64,000 nt of DNA, from NCBI RefSeq assembly GCF_900104445.1, contig NZ_FNJI01000003.1, positions 124,001-188,000 of the forward strand. Reading direction: 5' to 3'. This DNA comes from Desulforhopalus singaporensis. GTDB taxonomy: Bacteria > Desulfobacterota > Desulfobulbia > Desulfobulbales > Desulfocapsaceae. Within the stretch, counting starts at the first letter, position 1, and each line of letters begins with the position of its first letter. Under the pieces are notes generated by a model. The model saw only the letters and a program-made list of their open reading frames with translations. It was not told the origin of the DNA and did not search any database. The position numbers and the translations under genes were made by a program. Positions 44,401 to 53,062 of this stretch are shown here, one piece after another.

Positions 44401-45304
44401 GCTCCCGCCGTTCCATTCCCTCGGCCTGGTCGGAACGATCATCCTCCCGCTGTGTCTGGGACTGAAGACCGTTTACCATCCGAATCCGACGGAGCCGGTT
44501 ATCCTGGCCAACATTATCGACAGCTATAAGGCATCTATGCTCATCACCACTCCCACGTTTTTAAGCAACATCCTGCAGGCCGGGACCACAGAACAGCTGT
44601 CATCGATAAACCTGGTTTTCACCGGTGCCGAGAAATGTCCTTCCCGCACCAGAAAGGCGCTTTGCGCAGTCAACCCCGACGCCAGACTCTGTGAAGGATA
44701 CGGCATCACGGAATGTTCTCCGCTGGTCAGCATCAACGTACCGGAAGATCCCCGCGAGGGCACCATCGGTGCACTACTGCCGTCCATCGAGTACGTCCTG
44801 GTCGACGACGACTGCACCCGGGAGGTGGAAGAAGGCGGGCGGGGGCTGCTGCTGGTAAGGGGGCCCAGTGTCTTCAACGGCTACCTGAACCAGGACAAGG
44901 GCAACGGATTCCGCCGATTCAACGACAAGACCTGGTACCAGACCGGCGACTACGTCCGCATCGAAGACGGCCACCTGGTCTTCTGCGGGCGCAGGAAGCG
45001 GTTCATTAAGATTGGCGGAGAAATGATCTCCCTGCCCGCCATTGAAGACGCGCTTCTTAATGAAATGGGGATACGCCACGAGGCGGGGCCCGAACTTGCG
45101 GTGGAGGCCACCGGTGATGAAAGCCATCCGGAGATAGTTCTGTTTTCCACCCGTAAGCTTAATCGGTACGAAATCAACGACAGGCTGCGCCGGGCAGGGT
45201 TTTCCGCCCTGCACAACATCCGCAGAACGATCACGGTAACAGAAATCCCCGTGCTCGGCACCGGCAAGACCGATTACAAACTGCTCAAGCAATTGCTTGC
45301 GTGA
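41450..45304 (+). CDS. Four-domain fusion: LplT-like MFS, PlsC acyltransferase, acyl carrier domain, acyl-ACP synthetase
   Basis: A 1284-residue membrane protein. In order: an MFS transporter of the LplT kind (about 1-420, 'GVFNDNYFKQAAMLL', 'WCADRFSKKR'); a PlsC glycerolipid acyltransferase (about 430-640, 'LPNHPALIDP' HX4D motif, 'FYPSGRLL'); an acyl carrier domain (about 680-755, phosphopantetheine Ser in 'LGLDSLSTMEL'); and an AMP-forming acyl-ACP synthetase (about 780-1280, 'VLFTSGSESMPKAVPLTH', 'EGYGITECSPL', 'WYQTGDYV'). E. coli LplT imports lysophospholipids and Aas re-acylates them; fusions of these are known. The built-in carrier domain would supply the acyl-ACP in cis. The start is ATG 41450 behind AGGAG. 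It is driven by its own sigma-54 promoter and likely repairs membrane phospholipids. Confidence 0.9.
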   Translation: MAGTNRIENRPSFIAMAATYCLGVFNDNYFKQAAMLLAVAASLNHLQGWAAMLFSLPFIIFSAHGGWCADRFSKKRMIILSKAVELGAMLIGAAGLITGNWPCILAMVFLMGLQSTFFSPALNGSIPEIFSTKSVPRVNAVLKLATTVAILAGIALAGFSLDLKYNTFAPSPGILVIAAVTVAVSLAGLAASLFIAHRQKASGQKPFPWLGPYNSIKDLVEISKDRELLLAISADAWFYFIASITILVINSLGIEQFRFSQTETSLLSVCLMLGICAGSLAAAKIVDLDRWSRSLQLSGLVMALGLILAGCSLFVADSFKLRWLALALTLAGTGGGLFLIPVTSFLQVRPESKEKGRVLAASGFSSFTAILLSGFLFNVGAQHLQPTSFMVLLSAAAFGAALLFGLFGSNFVDLNRLLATRLLRAVLALRYRVEVKGLDTIDTDDNRGILFLPNHPALIDPVIVMSVLIPGFSPRPLSDENQVDKPILRTLLKPVKPITIPDLAKNVKSGRKRVKEGLDKVVACLNEGNNILFYPSGRLLRTGREDLGANSGVEYILDNAPGIRIALVRTTGLWGSSFSHGSGSPPSLTGNIVNHLKSIVANGFFFAPKRRVTVEVCEDHRLAGCTGKTQINRCLEDYYNERTAPSIQVPYYWWQKSRPGVVAENVSPKRVAVPGNIAPSIQHLVTAKIEELAGIKAEGSFRLAQDLGLDSLSTMELSSWIENEYGATIDNPGALETVNDCILAAAGRLQHNSEAGNTQIPPEWFNDNKESLTCCHGLTIAEVFYRKAVTAPDRPIIADRIAGVKTYRDVLTGIFALRPLLQNLPGKSIGIMLPATTASAIVYLAALFSGKTPVLFNWTVGLKNLAHGIEQTRVSHIISSAQLCERIEEQQEIDLCSLGITWLHLEKIKDDIGLAEKAGAWLRARFYPQGLLRQPVGDTAAVLFTSGSESMPKAVPLTHANILANMNDFSKMVKLDNSHRLAGMLPPFHSLGLVGTIILPLCLGLKTVYHPNPTEPVILANIIDSYKASMLITTPTFLSNILQAGTTEQLSSINLVFTGAEKCPSRTRKALCAVNPDARLCEGYGITECSPLVSINVPEDPREGTIGALLPSIEYVLVDDDCTREVEEGGRGLLLVRGPSVFNGYLNQDKGNGFRRFNDKTWYQTGDYVRIEDGHLVFCGRRKRFIKIGGEMISLPAIEDALLNEMGIRHEAGPELAVEATGDESHPEIVLFSTRKLNRYEINDRLRRAGFSALHNIRRTITVTEIPVLGTGKTDYKLLKQLLA

Positions 45305-45329
45305 CCACCGCGTCCGAAATTGTCCGTAC

Positions 45330-45365
45330 CCGGACGGTGCCTTGTAAACTAAGAGCTCCGTCCGG
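45330..45365. terminator. Inverted repeat between convergent genes, possible bidirectional terminator
   Basis: CCGGACGG (45330-45337) and CCGTCCGG (45358-45365) are perfect arms, and flanking TTGTCC/GGACAA extends the symmetry. It lies in the 72-bp gap between convergent genes. The T tract is missing, so termination is only likely. Confidence 0.45.
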
Positions 45366-45376
45366 ACAACCATCAA

Positions 45377-45964
45377 TCACGGTTCGATGGTCGAACCGAG
45401 AACTTCAAGAAACTTACGCATCCACTCCGGATGACCGGGCCATGCCGCCGCTGTGACGAGATTGTTGTCGACAAAGGCATTGGAGAAAGTCTCGTTCACC
45501 TCGCCCCAGATGGCACCGGCCGCCACAATATCAGGTTTGACGGCGGGATAGGCGGTACACAGCTTTCCCTTGAGGACGCCTGCCGCAACCAGGATCTGCT
45601 GACCGTGACAGATGGAGGCAATCGGTTTGCCGGTATCGGCGAATTCCCTGACAATATCGAGAAGTCGCTGATCGAGCCGCAGATATTCGGGCGCGCGGCC
45701 TCCCGGCAGCACCAGCCCATCGTAATCGCCGGGACTAACCGTTGAAAAGTCTGTATTTACGCCAAAATTATGGCCGGGCTTCTCGCTGTAGGTCTGGTCT
45801 CCCTCAAAATCATGGATCGCCGTTTTCACCGAGTCACCGGCCTCTTTGCCGGGACACACGGTATGCACCGTATGGCCGACCATGGTCAGAATCTGAAACG
45901 GCACCATCGCCTCATAGTCCTCGACATAGTCACCCACGATCATCAGGATCTTTTTTTGAGCCAT
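45377..45964 (-). CDS. DJ-1/PfpI family protein
   Basis: A 195-residue cytoplasmic protein of the DJ-1/PfpI superfamily: '[20 protein letters not shown]' at the N-terminus, '[16 protein letters not shown]' and the nucleophile elbow 'SICHGQQIL' (Cys-His), with the usual Glu in the 'VEDYE' segment. Relatives include proteases of the PfpI type, glyoxalase III and protein or nucleotide deglycases; which applies cannot be told. The start is the second of two adjacent ATGs, five bases behind AGGAGG. It is apparently a single-gene unit. Confidence 0.9.
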   Translation of the reverse strand: MAQKKILMIVGDYVEDYEAMVPFQILTMVGHTVHTVCPGKEAGDSVKTAIHDFEGDQTYSEKPGHNFGVNTDFSTVSPGDYDGLVLPGGRAPEYLRLDQRLLDIVREFADTGKPIASICHGQQILVAAGVLKGKLCTAYPAVKPDIVAAGAIWGEVNETFSNAFVDNNLVTAAAWPGHPEWMRKFLEVLGSTIEP

Positions 45965-46192
45965 CATCTCCTCCTTTATCGAAAACAGATACATAAAACA
46001 GATAGGCACGAGAATGTATTGTGCCATATTTTCACAGACAAAAACAACAACAATCGGTCCTCTCCCGCGGCCGAGAACATTGCCGTCCCGTAAGACCGGA
46101 GAGGAGCGCTGGCTGGAAAAACAGATCGAATTTTATCGCCGATACCGACCGGAACAGGCCGCAACTGCTCGGCCACTAATCTCGGCAGCACC

Positions 46193-47710
46193 TCAGGAAC
46201 GTCCACCCTTGCCCTTGAACAGCAGCAGCAGCGGAATTGCCGCGACGGTAATCCACATGATCAACCTGAAATCGTTGAGGTAACTGATGGTGAGCGCCTG
46301 TCGGCTCACTTCTGCGTTGAGGGCCGCGGCACCGGTGGCCGTCGTCCAGTCCCACACCGAGGGCAGACTCCCGGGGGTCATGACCGGACGAAACGGGTTG
46401 ATGAATTCGGCAAGATCGGCGTGGTTAACCTGGGCATTGCGGGCCAGCATGGTGACGACCACTGAAATGCCGATGCTGCTGCCGATATTTCGAATAAGGC
46501 TGTACATTGCCGTTCCTTCCGTGCGGAAACGGGCCGCCAGGGTTGAAAAGGTGTTCGTGCTGAGCGGTACGAACACAAATCCGAACCCGAACCCCTGGAT
46601 CACGCTGGTCAGGACAATCGCCGATTCGGGCACCTCGGTGGTAAACCGCGTCATCATGAAAAGTGCGACAATAGTCAGGCTAAGTCCGGCCAGTATGAGC
46701 AGACGTGCGTCGATTTTGTCGACGAGCCGGCCGACCAGCACCATCGCCAGCATGGTTCCCATGCCCCGCGGCGCCAGAAGATAGCCCGTGGTAACCACCG
46801 GAAATCCCATCAACTGCTGCATAAAAGGCGGCAGCAGCGCCAGGGTGGCAAGCAGCGTTACTCCTATCACAAACATCAGGATGAGCCCGCCGATAAAATT
46901 GCGGTCACGGAACATCGCAGGCGGAATAAAAGGGTCGTCCGCCGTCAGGGTATGCACCACAAACATGTAGAGACAGAGAATTGCGGTCACGGTTTCAACA
47001 ACAATCTCGCTGCTGGAAAACCAGTCCAGAGACTGGCCCCGATCAAGAAGAAGCTGCAGGGAACCAATGGCGATACTGAGCAGGAAAAAACCGAAATAAT
47101 CAAAGCGCTGGCTGTCGCTCACCCGGGTCTCCCTGACCGATGCCAGGATTCCGCCGAAGGCGAGGAGTCCCACCGGCAGGTTGATATAAAATATCCAGCG
47201 CCAGTTGTAAAATTCGGTGATATACCCCCCCAGCGACGGACCGATGATGGGACCGACCATAACCCCGAGCCCCCATATGGCCATAGCCGAACCATGCTGC
47301 TCCCGGGGGTATGTATCGAGCAGCACCGCCTGGGACAGGGGAACCAGTCCGGCCCCGAAAACCCCCTGCAGCAGACGGAACAAAACGATCTGGAACAGCG
47401 TTTGCGAGGTCCCGCACAGCACCGAGGAAAGGGTAAACCCGGCAACGGAGATGAGGAAAATCCTTTTTCGTCCGAGCTGCGCGGCAAGCACCCCGGTCAC
47501 CGGAGTCATAATTGCCGCTGCCACAATATAGGAGGTCAGCACCCAGGAGATCTGATCCTGGGTAGCCGACATCGCCCCCTGCATGTTTGGCAGGGCGACA
47601 TTGGCGATGGTGGTATCTATTGCCTGCATCACCGTTGCAAGCATGATGGAGATGGTAATCAGCCCCCTTGAAGAGGCGGACTCGACAACCTGGCCGGTGG
47701 ACGCTGACAT
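46193..47710 (-). CDS. DHA2-family MFS multidrug efflux transporter (EmrB-like)
   Basis: A 505-residue, 14-helix drug:H+ antiporter. It has the DHA2 markers 'MQAIDTTIANVALPNMQGAM' in helix 1, 'WVLTSYIVAAAIMTPVTGVL', motif A-like 'AQLGRKRIF' and motif C-like 'GVMVGPIIGPSLGGYI'. EmrB-type pumps work with an EmrA adaptor and an outer-membrane channel to expel hydrophobic toxicants. The adaptor gene ends six bases upstream and a MarR-family regulator comes before that, giving an emrRAB-like operon. No TolC-like gene is present in the window. Confidence 0.93.
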   Translation of the reverse strand: MSASTGQVVESASSRGLITISIMLATVMQAIDTTIANVALPNMQGAMSATQDQISWVLTSYIVAAAIMTPVTGVLAAQLGRKRIFLISVAGFTLSSVLCGTSQTLFQIVLFRLLQGVFGAGLVPLSQAVLLDTYPREQHGSAMAIWGLGVMVGPIIGPSLGGYITEFYNWRWIFYINLPVGLLAFGGILASVRETRVSDSQRFDYFGFFLLSIAIGSLQLLLDRGQSLDWFSSSEIVVETVTAILCLYMFVVHTLTADDPFIPPAMFRDRNFIGGLILMFVIGVTLLATLALLPPFMQQLMGFPVVTTGYLLAPRGMGTMLAMVLVGRLVDKIDARLLILAGLSLTIVALFMMTRFTTEVPESAIVLTSVIQGFGFGFVFVPLSTNTFSTLAARFRTEGTAMYSLIRNIGSSIGISVVVTMLARNAQVNHADLAEFINPFRPVMTPGSLPSVWDWTTATGAAALNAEVSRQALTISYLNDFRLIMWITVAAIPLLLLFKGKGGRS

Positions 47711-47715
47711 GTTGT

Positions 47716-48858
47716 TTACTGTTTGCCCGAAGATGCCAGGGTGCCTGCCAAAACGCCGGTTTCGGTCAACCTCCTGCTTATCCAGCCGGGCAGCGGCCGG
47801 TGATATTCAGTGTCTATTGTCACCGTGGTGCTCATTCCAGAACGGAGAACCCGGTTGCCGGAATAATTGTCGACAACGATCCGGACCGGAATCCGCTGCA
47901 CCACCTTTACCCAGTTTCCGGTAGCGTTCTGCGCCGGAATTATGGAAAATTCACTGCCGGTTCCGGGGCTGATGCTCTGTACCGTGCCGGTAAACTCGAA
48001 ATCGGGATAAGTATCGACTTCAATGGACACTTTCTGGTCAGCTCTCACATGGGTTAGCTCCGTCTCCTTCAGGTTGGCTTCAATCCAGAAACCGCTGTCG
48101 GCGACAAGGGCCATGATCGGCATCCCGGGGGCCACATGTTTTCCCACCCTGGGAAGTTTGGTCACCCGACCGTCAAAAGGCGCAACCACAGTTGTCTTTT
48201 CAAGATTCAGAGCAGCCTCTTCCACCGTCGCCCTGGCGAGCCGGTAACTGGGCAATCGATCAATAGGGATCTCGGGGTCGCCTTTGAGTTTTGCCAGGAT
48301 CTGTTCCATCTCGGTGTCGATGATCTTGAACCGGTGCCGGCTGAGCGCAAGGTTATGCTCGGCGTCATCGAGCTGCGCCTTGGCGACAGCCTGGTTGGAG
48401 TCAAGGTTCGACAACCGGCCAAACTCCTTTTTCGCGTAGGCGATATTACTTTCGGCGAGCCTGAGCTCGTTGACCTTCTGGCTGTACTCGGCCTTGAGCT
48501 TGGTGATTTCTGCCTCCGCCTCCTGAAGGCTGGCGCGAGCCTGTTCAAGCGCGATAGTGTAGGAGCGGTCATCGATTTTCAGAAGAGGCGTACCTTTTTT
48601 TATGGAGGCGTTCTCCGCAACCATCACCTCTACTATGGTCCCGGAGACCTCGGCACTGACGGCTACCTTGTCGGCCTGGACATATGCATTGTCGGTTTCC
48701 ACGAACCTGCCGCCGGTCAGATAGAAAAACAAGGAGACCGCAACGACCACAAGGGGGCCGAGAACAAGGAAAAAAAGCCGGATAGATTTCTTTTTCCCCG
48801 GCGATGGGCCTGACCGGGGACGGGGGCTGGTATCCGGTTCTTGCCGCGTATCAGTCAT
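47716..48858 (-). CDS. HlyD/EmrA-family periplasmic adaptor protein
   Basis: A 380-residue membrane-fusion protein. It has a cytoplasmic N-tail, one membrane helix (about 25-46) and a biotinyl-lipoyl half-motif ('GRFVETDNAYVQADKVAVSA' to 'VMVAENASIKKGTPLLKID'). A long alpha-helical hairpin of roughly 100 residues ('ARASLQEAEAEITKLKAEYS' onwards) follows, then the returning lipoyl half ('TTVVAPFDGRVTKLPRVGKH') and a beta-barrel. This is the EmrA layout. It would link the EmrB-like pump to an outer-membrane channel. It lies 66 bp after the MarR gene. Confidence 0.92.
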   Translation of the reverse strand: MTDTRQEPDTSPRPRSGPSPGKKKSIRLFFLVLGPLVVVAVSLFFYLTGGRFVETDNAYVQADKVAVSAEVSGTIVEVMVAENASIKKGTPLLKIDDRSYTIALEQARASLQEAEAEITKLKAEYSQKVNELRLAESNIAYAKKEFGRLSNLDSNQAVAKAQLDDAEHNLALSRHRFKIIDTEMEQILAKLKGDPEIPIDRLPSYRLARATVEEAALNLEKTTVVAPFDGRVTKLPRVGKHVAPGMPIMALVADSGFWIEANLKETELTHVRADQKVSIEVDTYPDFEFTGTVQSISPGTGSEFSIIPAQNATGNWVKVVQRIPVRIVVDNYSGNRVLRSGMSTTVTIDTEYHRPLPGWISRRLTETGVLAGTLASSGKQ

Positions 48859-48924
48859 GAGCCGTCCTTTGCTTGCTTGAGGTTTTGCTGTCAGGGGAAA
48901 AAAGACAGGCTGCAGCCTCCCGTT

Positions 48925-49359
48925 TTACACCCGTGACAGATTTGTTTTTATTTTTTTCAGGGCGGCGGCCAGAATGGTGAACTCTTCGTCGCTGACCCCC
49001 CGCAGAGCCTTCGCTCTCGTCTCCAACGCCTTTTCCTGCATGGTCGCCAGAAGAGGCCGGGCTTTTTCAGTCAGATAGAGCCGCACTGCACGCCGGTCCC
49101 TTTCGTCCGGTTTCCTTACCACCCACCCCTGTTCGACAAGCCGGTCGATCAGCCGCGTAACTGTTATCGGCTTTACTTCCAGCAGATCGGCGATAAGCGA
49201 CTGGTTGCAGCCTTCCTGGCGGGCAATATGGACGATGGCCCGCCACTGTACCTGGGTGAGGCCCAGATAGTGCACCCTCTGGTCAAAGTCGCGCCGCATC
49301 AGCCGGGACACTTCGTAAACCAGGAATCCAATACTATCTTCAGGGTTCGGAGACTTCAT
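48925..49359 (-). CDS. MarR family transcriptional regulator (EmrR-like)
   Basis: A 144-residue winged-helix protein of the MarR family. The recognition-helix region is 'CNQSLIADLLEVKPITVTRL', the wing is 'GWVVRKPDERDRRAVRLYLT' with the conserved DxR, and terminal helices form the dimer interface. MarR/EmrR proteins repress efflux operons until a drug-like ligand binds. It is the first gene of the operon with the EmrA- and EmrB-like genes, so self-repression is expected. GAGGG precedes the start. Confidence 0.92.
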   Translation of the reverse strand: MKSPNPEDSIGFLVYEVSRLMRRDFDQRVHYLGLTQVQWRAIVHIARQEGCNQSLIADLLEVKPITVTRLIDRLVEQGWVVRKPDERDRRAVRLYLTEKARPLLATMQEKALETRAKALRGVSDEEFTILAAALKKIKTNLSRV

Positions 49360-49385
49360 AATCCCTCATTATATGCATCACGATT

Positions 49386-49414
49386 ATTATAAGCAACACT
49401 TAATAAATTGTTAA
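49386..49414 (-). promoter_or_regulatory. Predicted sigma-70 promoter of the emrRAB-like operon
   Basis: TTAACA (49414-49409), a 17-bp spacer and a consensus TATAAT (49391-49386) on the minus strand, about 25 bp before the MarR start codon. The A/T-rich surroundings would suit a MarR operator. Confidence 0.65.
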
Positions 49415-49561
49415 AACACGTATCTCAATAATATTACGTTGTTATCAAACATATAGTCTGCCGGATTCGCTCCCCCGGAGACTAACACGGACCGAAAAAA
49501 AGCGCAGACACCCCAGTACAGGGCCATACGCGAAATGGAGAAAGAAATAATGTCTGCCAGG

Positions 49562-52500
49562 TTATAACATATGAATCACCACTTCTTCTGTTTTCCCTAC
49601 TGTCTCTGCATCGTCAATCAATTGGCGATGATGGGTGAAGAGAATAACCTGATTTTTCCTGCTGAAGCGGGCAAGGGTCCCAAGAGTAGCCCGAGACCTG
49701 TCATCATCGAAATTAATCAAAATATCATCAACGATAAATGGCATCGGTTCACTGGTCTGCATTCTCCATTCAAGTGTTGCAAGGCGCAGGGAAAGATAGA
49801 GCTGATCACGGGTACCGTCGCTCATTCCATTGACACTTGTCCATTTGTTGTCTGGCCGTACTCCTTCGAGTACAGGTTCTCCTTTATCGTTGACATCGGC
49901 CCTTAGGCCTGCAAAGGAATGCAGTGTCAGTTCTGCAAAATAGTCAGACGCAATCCGAAGTACGGGATCTTGATGTTTTTCCCGGTAACGTTCTATCTCT
50001 TGCTGCAAAATCCTGGAAGCAAGCTTAACTCGTGTATAGCGCCCGGCAAGTCGTCTGATTTTTGCCAGTTCCTGCTCCATTTTTTCAGATGCATCAGCCG
50101 CTATGGAGCTACCGTCCATGGCGGCAAGCTCGTTGTTTATTTCACCAACTCGCTGTGACACAACATTAATCGCTGGGTGTATCCTGTTTTCAATATCTTG
50201 CTGCAACGATCCGATTCGCCCAGGCAACTCATCGGCATCGATCGCTTCTGCCTGGGCGATCAATTCATCAATCGTCATCCCTGCTCCTATCCTGGCCAAC
50301 GTCGCCTCGCTTGTTGAAATTTTCTCCTGGAGTTTTTGGTATTCAAGAAATCTGCTGATAACTGGACCCAGCTCATCCGCCGTTTCGCACCTGGCGGCAC
50401 CGAGCAGCTCCGCCATCTGGCTGTTGGCTTTTTGGAGGTGTTTTTTGCCAATGGCAATATCGGCTTGCAGTAATTCTTGCTCTCCTGTGAGTTGATCACA
50501 TAAAGTTTTTTCATCTTGCGCCCGCCTGAGCAGTGCGCGCAGCTGGAGAATTGCCTGATCCAATGGCAGATCCATCAGTGACGGGGCGGCATCGACAAGG
50601 ACCGATTGTATTTCTTTTTCAAGTTGACCGGCATCCCGGTCAATACCGCTGATGCGTTTTTGCAGGTCGGTCGCCTGTTTTACTTTATCCAGGCAGTTCT
50701 GCAGGGTTTCAAGGTAATCCACAGCCTCAAGCGTAGAGATCTCTTTGGTAAAGCCCAGGCCGGCTACCGCCTCCTGCCACTGCTGTTGCCAGTCAGTGAA
50801 AGCCTGTTTTGCTTCCCGATGTTCCGCAACAGTTTGAGCAGCGCTATTTTGTGCTTTATCTCGACGCTCCACCAAACGATCCCGCTCGGTCTTCTGCCGA
50901 TCGATTTTATCAATGAGGGTTTCACCAAGGATCAAAACGGGACCAAGGTTTGCCGAAGATGGTACCCTGACCTTCATCCCGGTTAGGACTTTGTCCAGTT
51001 GTTGTTTCAGTTCATGCCGCCGTTTTGCTTCACTGTTCAGTTCCTCCTCTTTGGCGAAAAGATCCCCTACCCGATAACGCAGCTTTTCCATGGCCGTAAG
51101 CCAACCACTCATTTCATTTGGCGAAAGTGGCGATATGCCAAGATGTTTCCATATGTCAGCCCACTCCTGGCGGAGATTCTTTTCACGCCGGTCAAGGTCT
51201 TCTTCAAGAGCTCTGCACCCGGCCAGCACCTCATTTTGCTGTTCGATCTGGGCCTTGAAATTTGCACAGTTTGCGACACGGTCAGCTTCGTTGCGGAGTC
51301 GATCTGCAATAACGTCCGCCAGGTTTACCAACCCCTCATAAGCATCGGGAAGGTTTCTCCCAGGATCAAAATTTTGACTTTCCCGCAATACATCTTCACC
51401 GTGGAGCCAATGTCGGCGCAGCAGATGCCAGCCTGCATCCCGCTTTTTGCGAGTGGTGCTTAAATCGTTTTCCGAAGGGACTTCACCGCCGTACTGTATC
51501 CTTTTCAGCTCTGCCGCAGCACCTGTAAGCAGCATGGCGGCATCTTTGCGGTCTTTTGTTAAAACTCGCTTCTCCTCACTGATTTCACGGAATTTTTGCG
51601 CAAATCTTTGTATCGTTTCACCAAAAGGAAGGGCCAGCTCCAAAAGTGTGGTCAAGTCTCCTGACCACAACCCGATGCGCTGCAAACTTAAAAGACATTT
51701 CGTGCGATCCTGTTCAAGGTCATTTTGTGCTTTAGCTATTTTGGTGTCGATATCACCAGCTTTCCGGGCAAGCTTCACAGCCAGGTTGAGTTCGTGTGTG
51801 TCCTGGATGTCAGGGGTGGCAAAAAGACTTCCTGCGACATCTTCCAGCTCCTTTTGTGCTGCCCGGCACCGCCTGCCTGTCTGGTTGACGTTCTGCCAGA
51901 CAGCTTCATATCGAGAACTCAGGGCGTGGATAGTTTTTTTCCTTAACAGCATCGGCCTCAAGGACTCAACTTCCTCAAGGGACATATCCGGTCGTACCTG
52001 CCTGAGCAGCAGACCGGCTTCCTTACGTAAATTGATCCGCATGCCATTGCGTTCAGGGCGATCTTTCTGGCCCTTTCGATACTCACCGAGACGCTGGTGA
52101 AAATCATCGACCACGTCACCCTGTTCAAGAAGAACCTTGTTTATGGAGATTCCACTTAATTTCTCATTGACCTGCTTGAGCCGCTCCAGACTTTGCTGCA
52201 GTTGAGATCTCGCTTTATCGATAGCCTGTTCTACCTGCTGGTGTTTTTCACGAATATCCGGGGGGAGGGTGACAACATCACCCAGAGCTGCACAATGCTC
52301 TTGCCAGACCTTGAGGGAGGCAAGCTCCGGAATTGCCCGCTGCAAACGCTCAAGACGACGCAATTCCTTGTTTTTAGAGTCCCGCTCCCGCTCCAGGCTG
52401 GTCCGCTCGGATTCTGCTTCCGCCAGGGCCTTGTTAAGCTCCTTCCACTGCCTGGGGGCCAGGCTGGCATCCTTGACCTCTTTTTGCAGCTCTTTAAATC

Positions 52501-53062
52501 TCTTAATCGCCTTGTTGATTTCCGGTCTTGACCCATTGGGTTTGAACAGGTCCGACGATTCCTGCTCCAGCCGGGCAATCACGTCTCGCAGGGAAGATAT
52601 TCCTGCTCCTGCTGCAAAAAGACTCTTACCGACCTCTCCCTGCTGGGCCAGTATGTCATTACCTCCCTGCACAAGACGATTATGATCTATTCCATAAAGC
52701 GATTCAAAAATCTCAGGCTCGACACCATGGAGAAAAGCAGTTAACAGGCTGGCATCCAGAGGATTGCCATCACCATCTACAAGGTCGTTTACCCGTTTTT
52801 TACGGCGCTGGAAAATAAGCTCTTGCCCGTCCTTGTTCTCAAGATTACCCCCGACCAGAAGCTGGTCATAACTGTGGAGGAAATTATCCGGGGTCTGGGG
52901 ATGAAAACCGAATAGCAGCGCTTTGAGTCCCCGAAGAGCGCTGCTTTTCCCTGCCTCGTTAGGGCCAAAAATTACATGGAGCCCCGGTCCTTGTGAATTG
53001 AATTCAAGAATACGGCTGGTAAATGGGCCAAAAGCTTTTAAGTCGAGACTCTTCAGCTTCAT
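49562..53062 (-). CDS. SbcC/YhaN-like SMC-type ATPase (large subunit of a DNA repair nuclease)
   Basis: A 1166-residue protein with split ABC ATPase lobes. Walker A 'GPNEAGKSSALRGLKALLFG' lies near residue 35; a central region of roughly 900 residues rich in Glu, Lys, Gln and Leu forms coiled coils; the C-terminus has 'MSDGTRDQLYLSLRLA' (signature) and 'PFIVDDILINFDDDR' (Walker B) with 'ILFTHHRQL'. No CxxC zinc hook was noticed in the middle. Bacillus YhaN is the nearest architecture. The start is ATG 53062 behind GGAGAG, overlapping the stop of the SbcD-like gene (ATGA), so the pair is translationally coupled and should form one complex that processes DNA ends. Confidence 0.88.
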   Translation of the reverse strand: MKLKSLDLKAFGPFTSRILEFNSQGPGLHVIFGPNEAGKSSALRGLKALLFGFHPQTPDNFLHSYDQLLVGGNLENKDGQELIFQRRKKRVNDLVDGDGNPLDASLLTAFLHGVEPEIFESLYGIDHNRLVQGGNDILAQQGEVGKSLFAAGAGISSLRDVIARLEQESSDLFKPNGSRPEINKAIKRFKELQKEVKDASLAPRQWKELNKALAEAESERTSLERERDSKNKELRRLERLQRAIPELASLKVWQEHCAALGDVVTLPPDIREKHQQVEQAIDKARSQLQQSLERLKQVNEKLSGISINKVLLEQGDVVDDFHQRLGEYRKGQKDRPERNGMRINLRKEAGLLLRQVRPDMSLEEVESLRPMLLRKKTIHALSSRYEAVWQNVNQTGRRCRAAQKELEDVAGSLFATPDIQDTHELNLAVKLARKAGDIDTKIAKAQNDLEQDRTKCLLSLQRIGLWSGDLTTLLELALPFGETIQRFAQKFREISEEKRVLTKDRKDAAMLLTGAAAELKRIQYGGEVPSENDLSTTRKKRDAGWHLLRRHWLHGEDVLRESQNFDPGRNLPDAYEGLVNLADVIADRLRNEADRVANCANFKAQIEQQNEVLAGCRALEEDLDRREKNLRQEWADIWKHLGISPLSPNEMSGWLTAMEKLRYRVGDLFAKEEELNSEAKRRHELKQQLDKVLTGMKVRVPSSANLGPVLILGETLIDKIDRQKTERDRLVERRDKAQNSAAQTVAEHREAKQAFTDWQQQWQEAVAGLGFTKEISTLEAVDYLETLQNCLDKVKQATDLQKRISGIDRDAGQLEKEIQSVLVDAAPSLMDLPLDQAILQLRALLRRAQDEKTLCDQLTGEQELLQADIAIGKKHLQKANSQMAELLGAARCETADELGPVISRFLEYQKLQEKISTSEATLARIGAGMTIDELIAQAEAIDADELPGRIGSLQQDIENRIHPAINVVSQRVGEINNELAAMDGSSIAADASEKMEQELAKIRRLAGRYTRVKLASRILQQEIERYREKHQDPVLRIASDYFAELTLHSFAGLRADVNDKGEPVLEGVRPDNKWTSVNGMSDGTRDQLYLSLRLATLEWRMQTSEPMPFIVDDILINFDDDRSRATLGTLARFSRKNQVILFTHHRQLIDDAETVGKTEEVVIHML

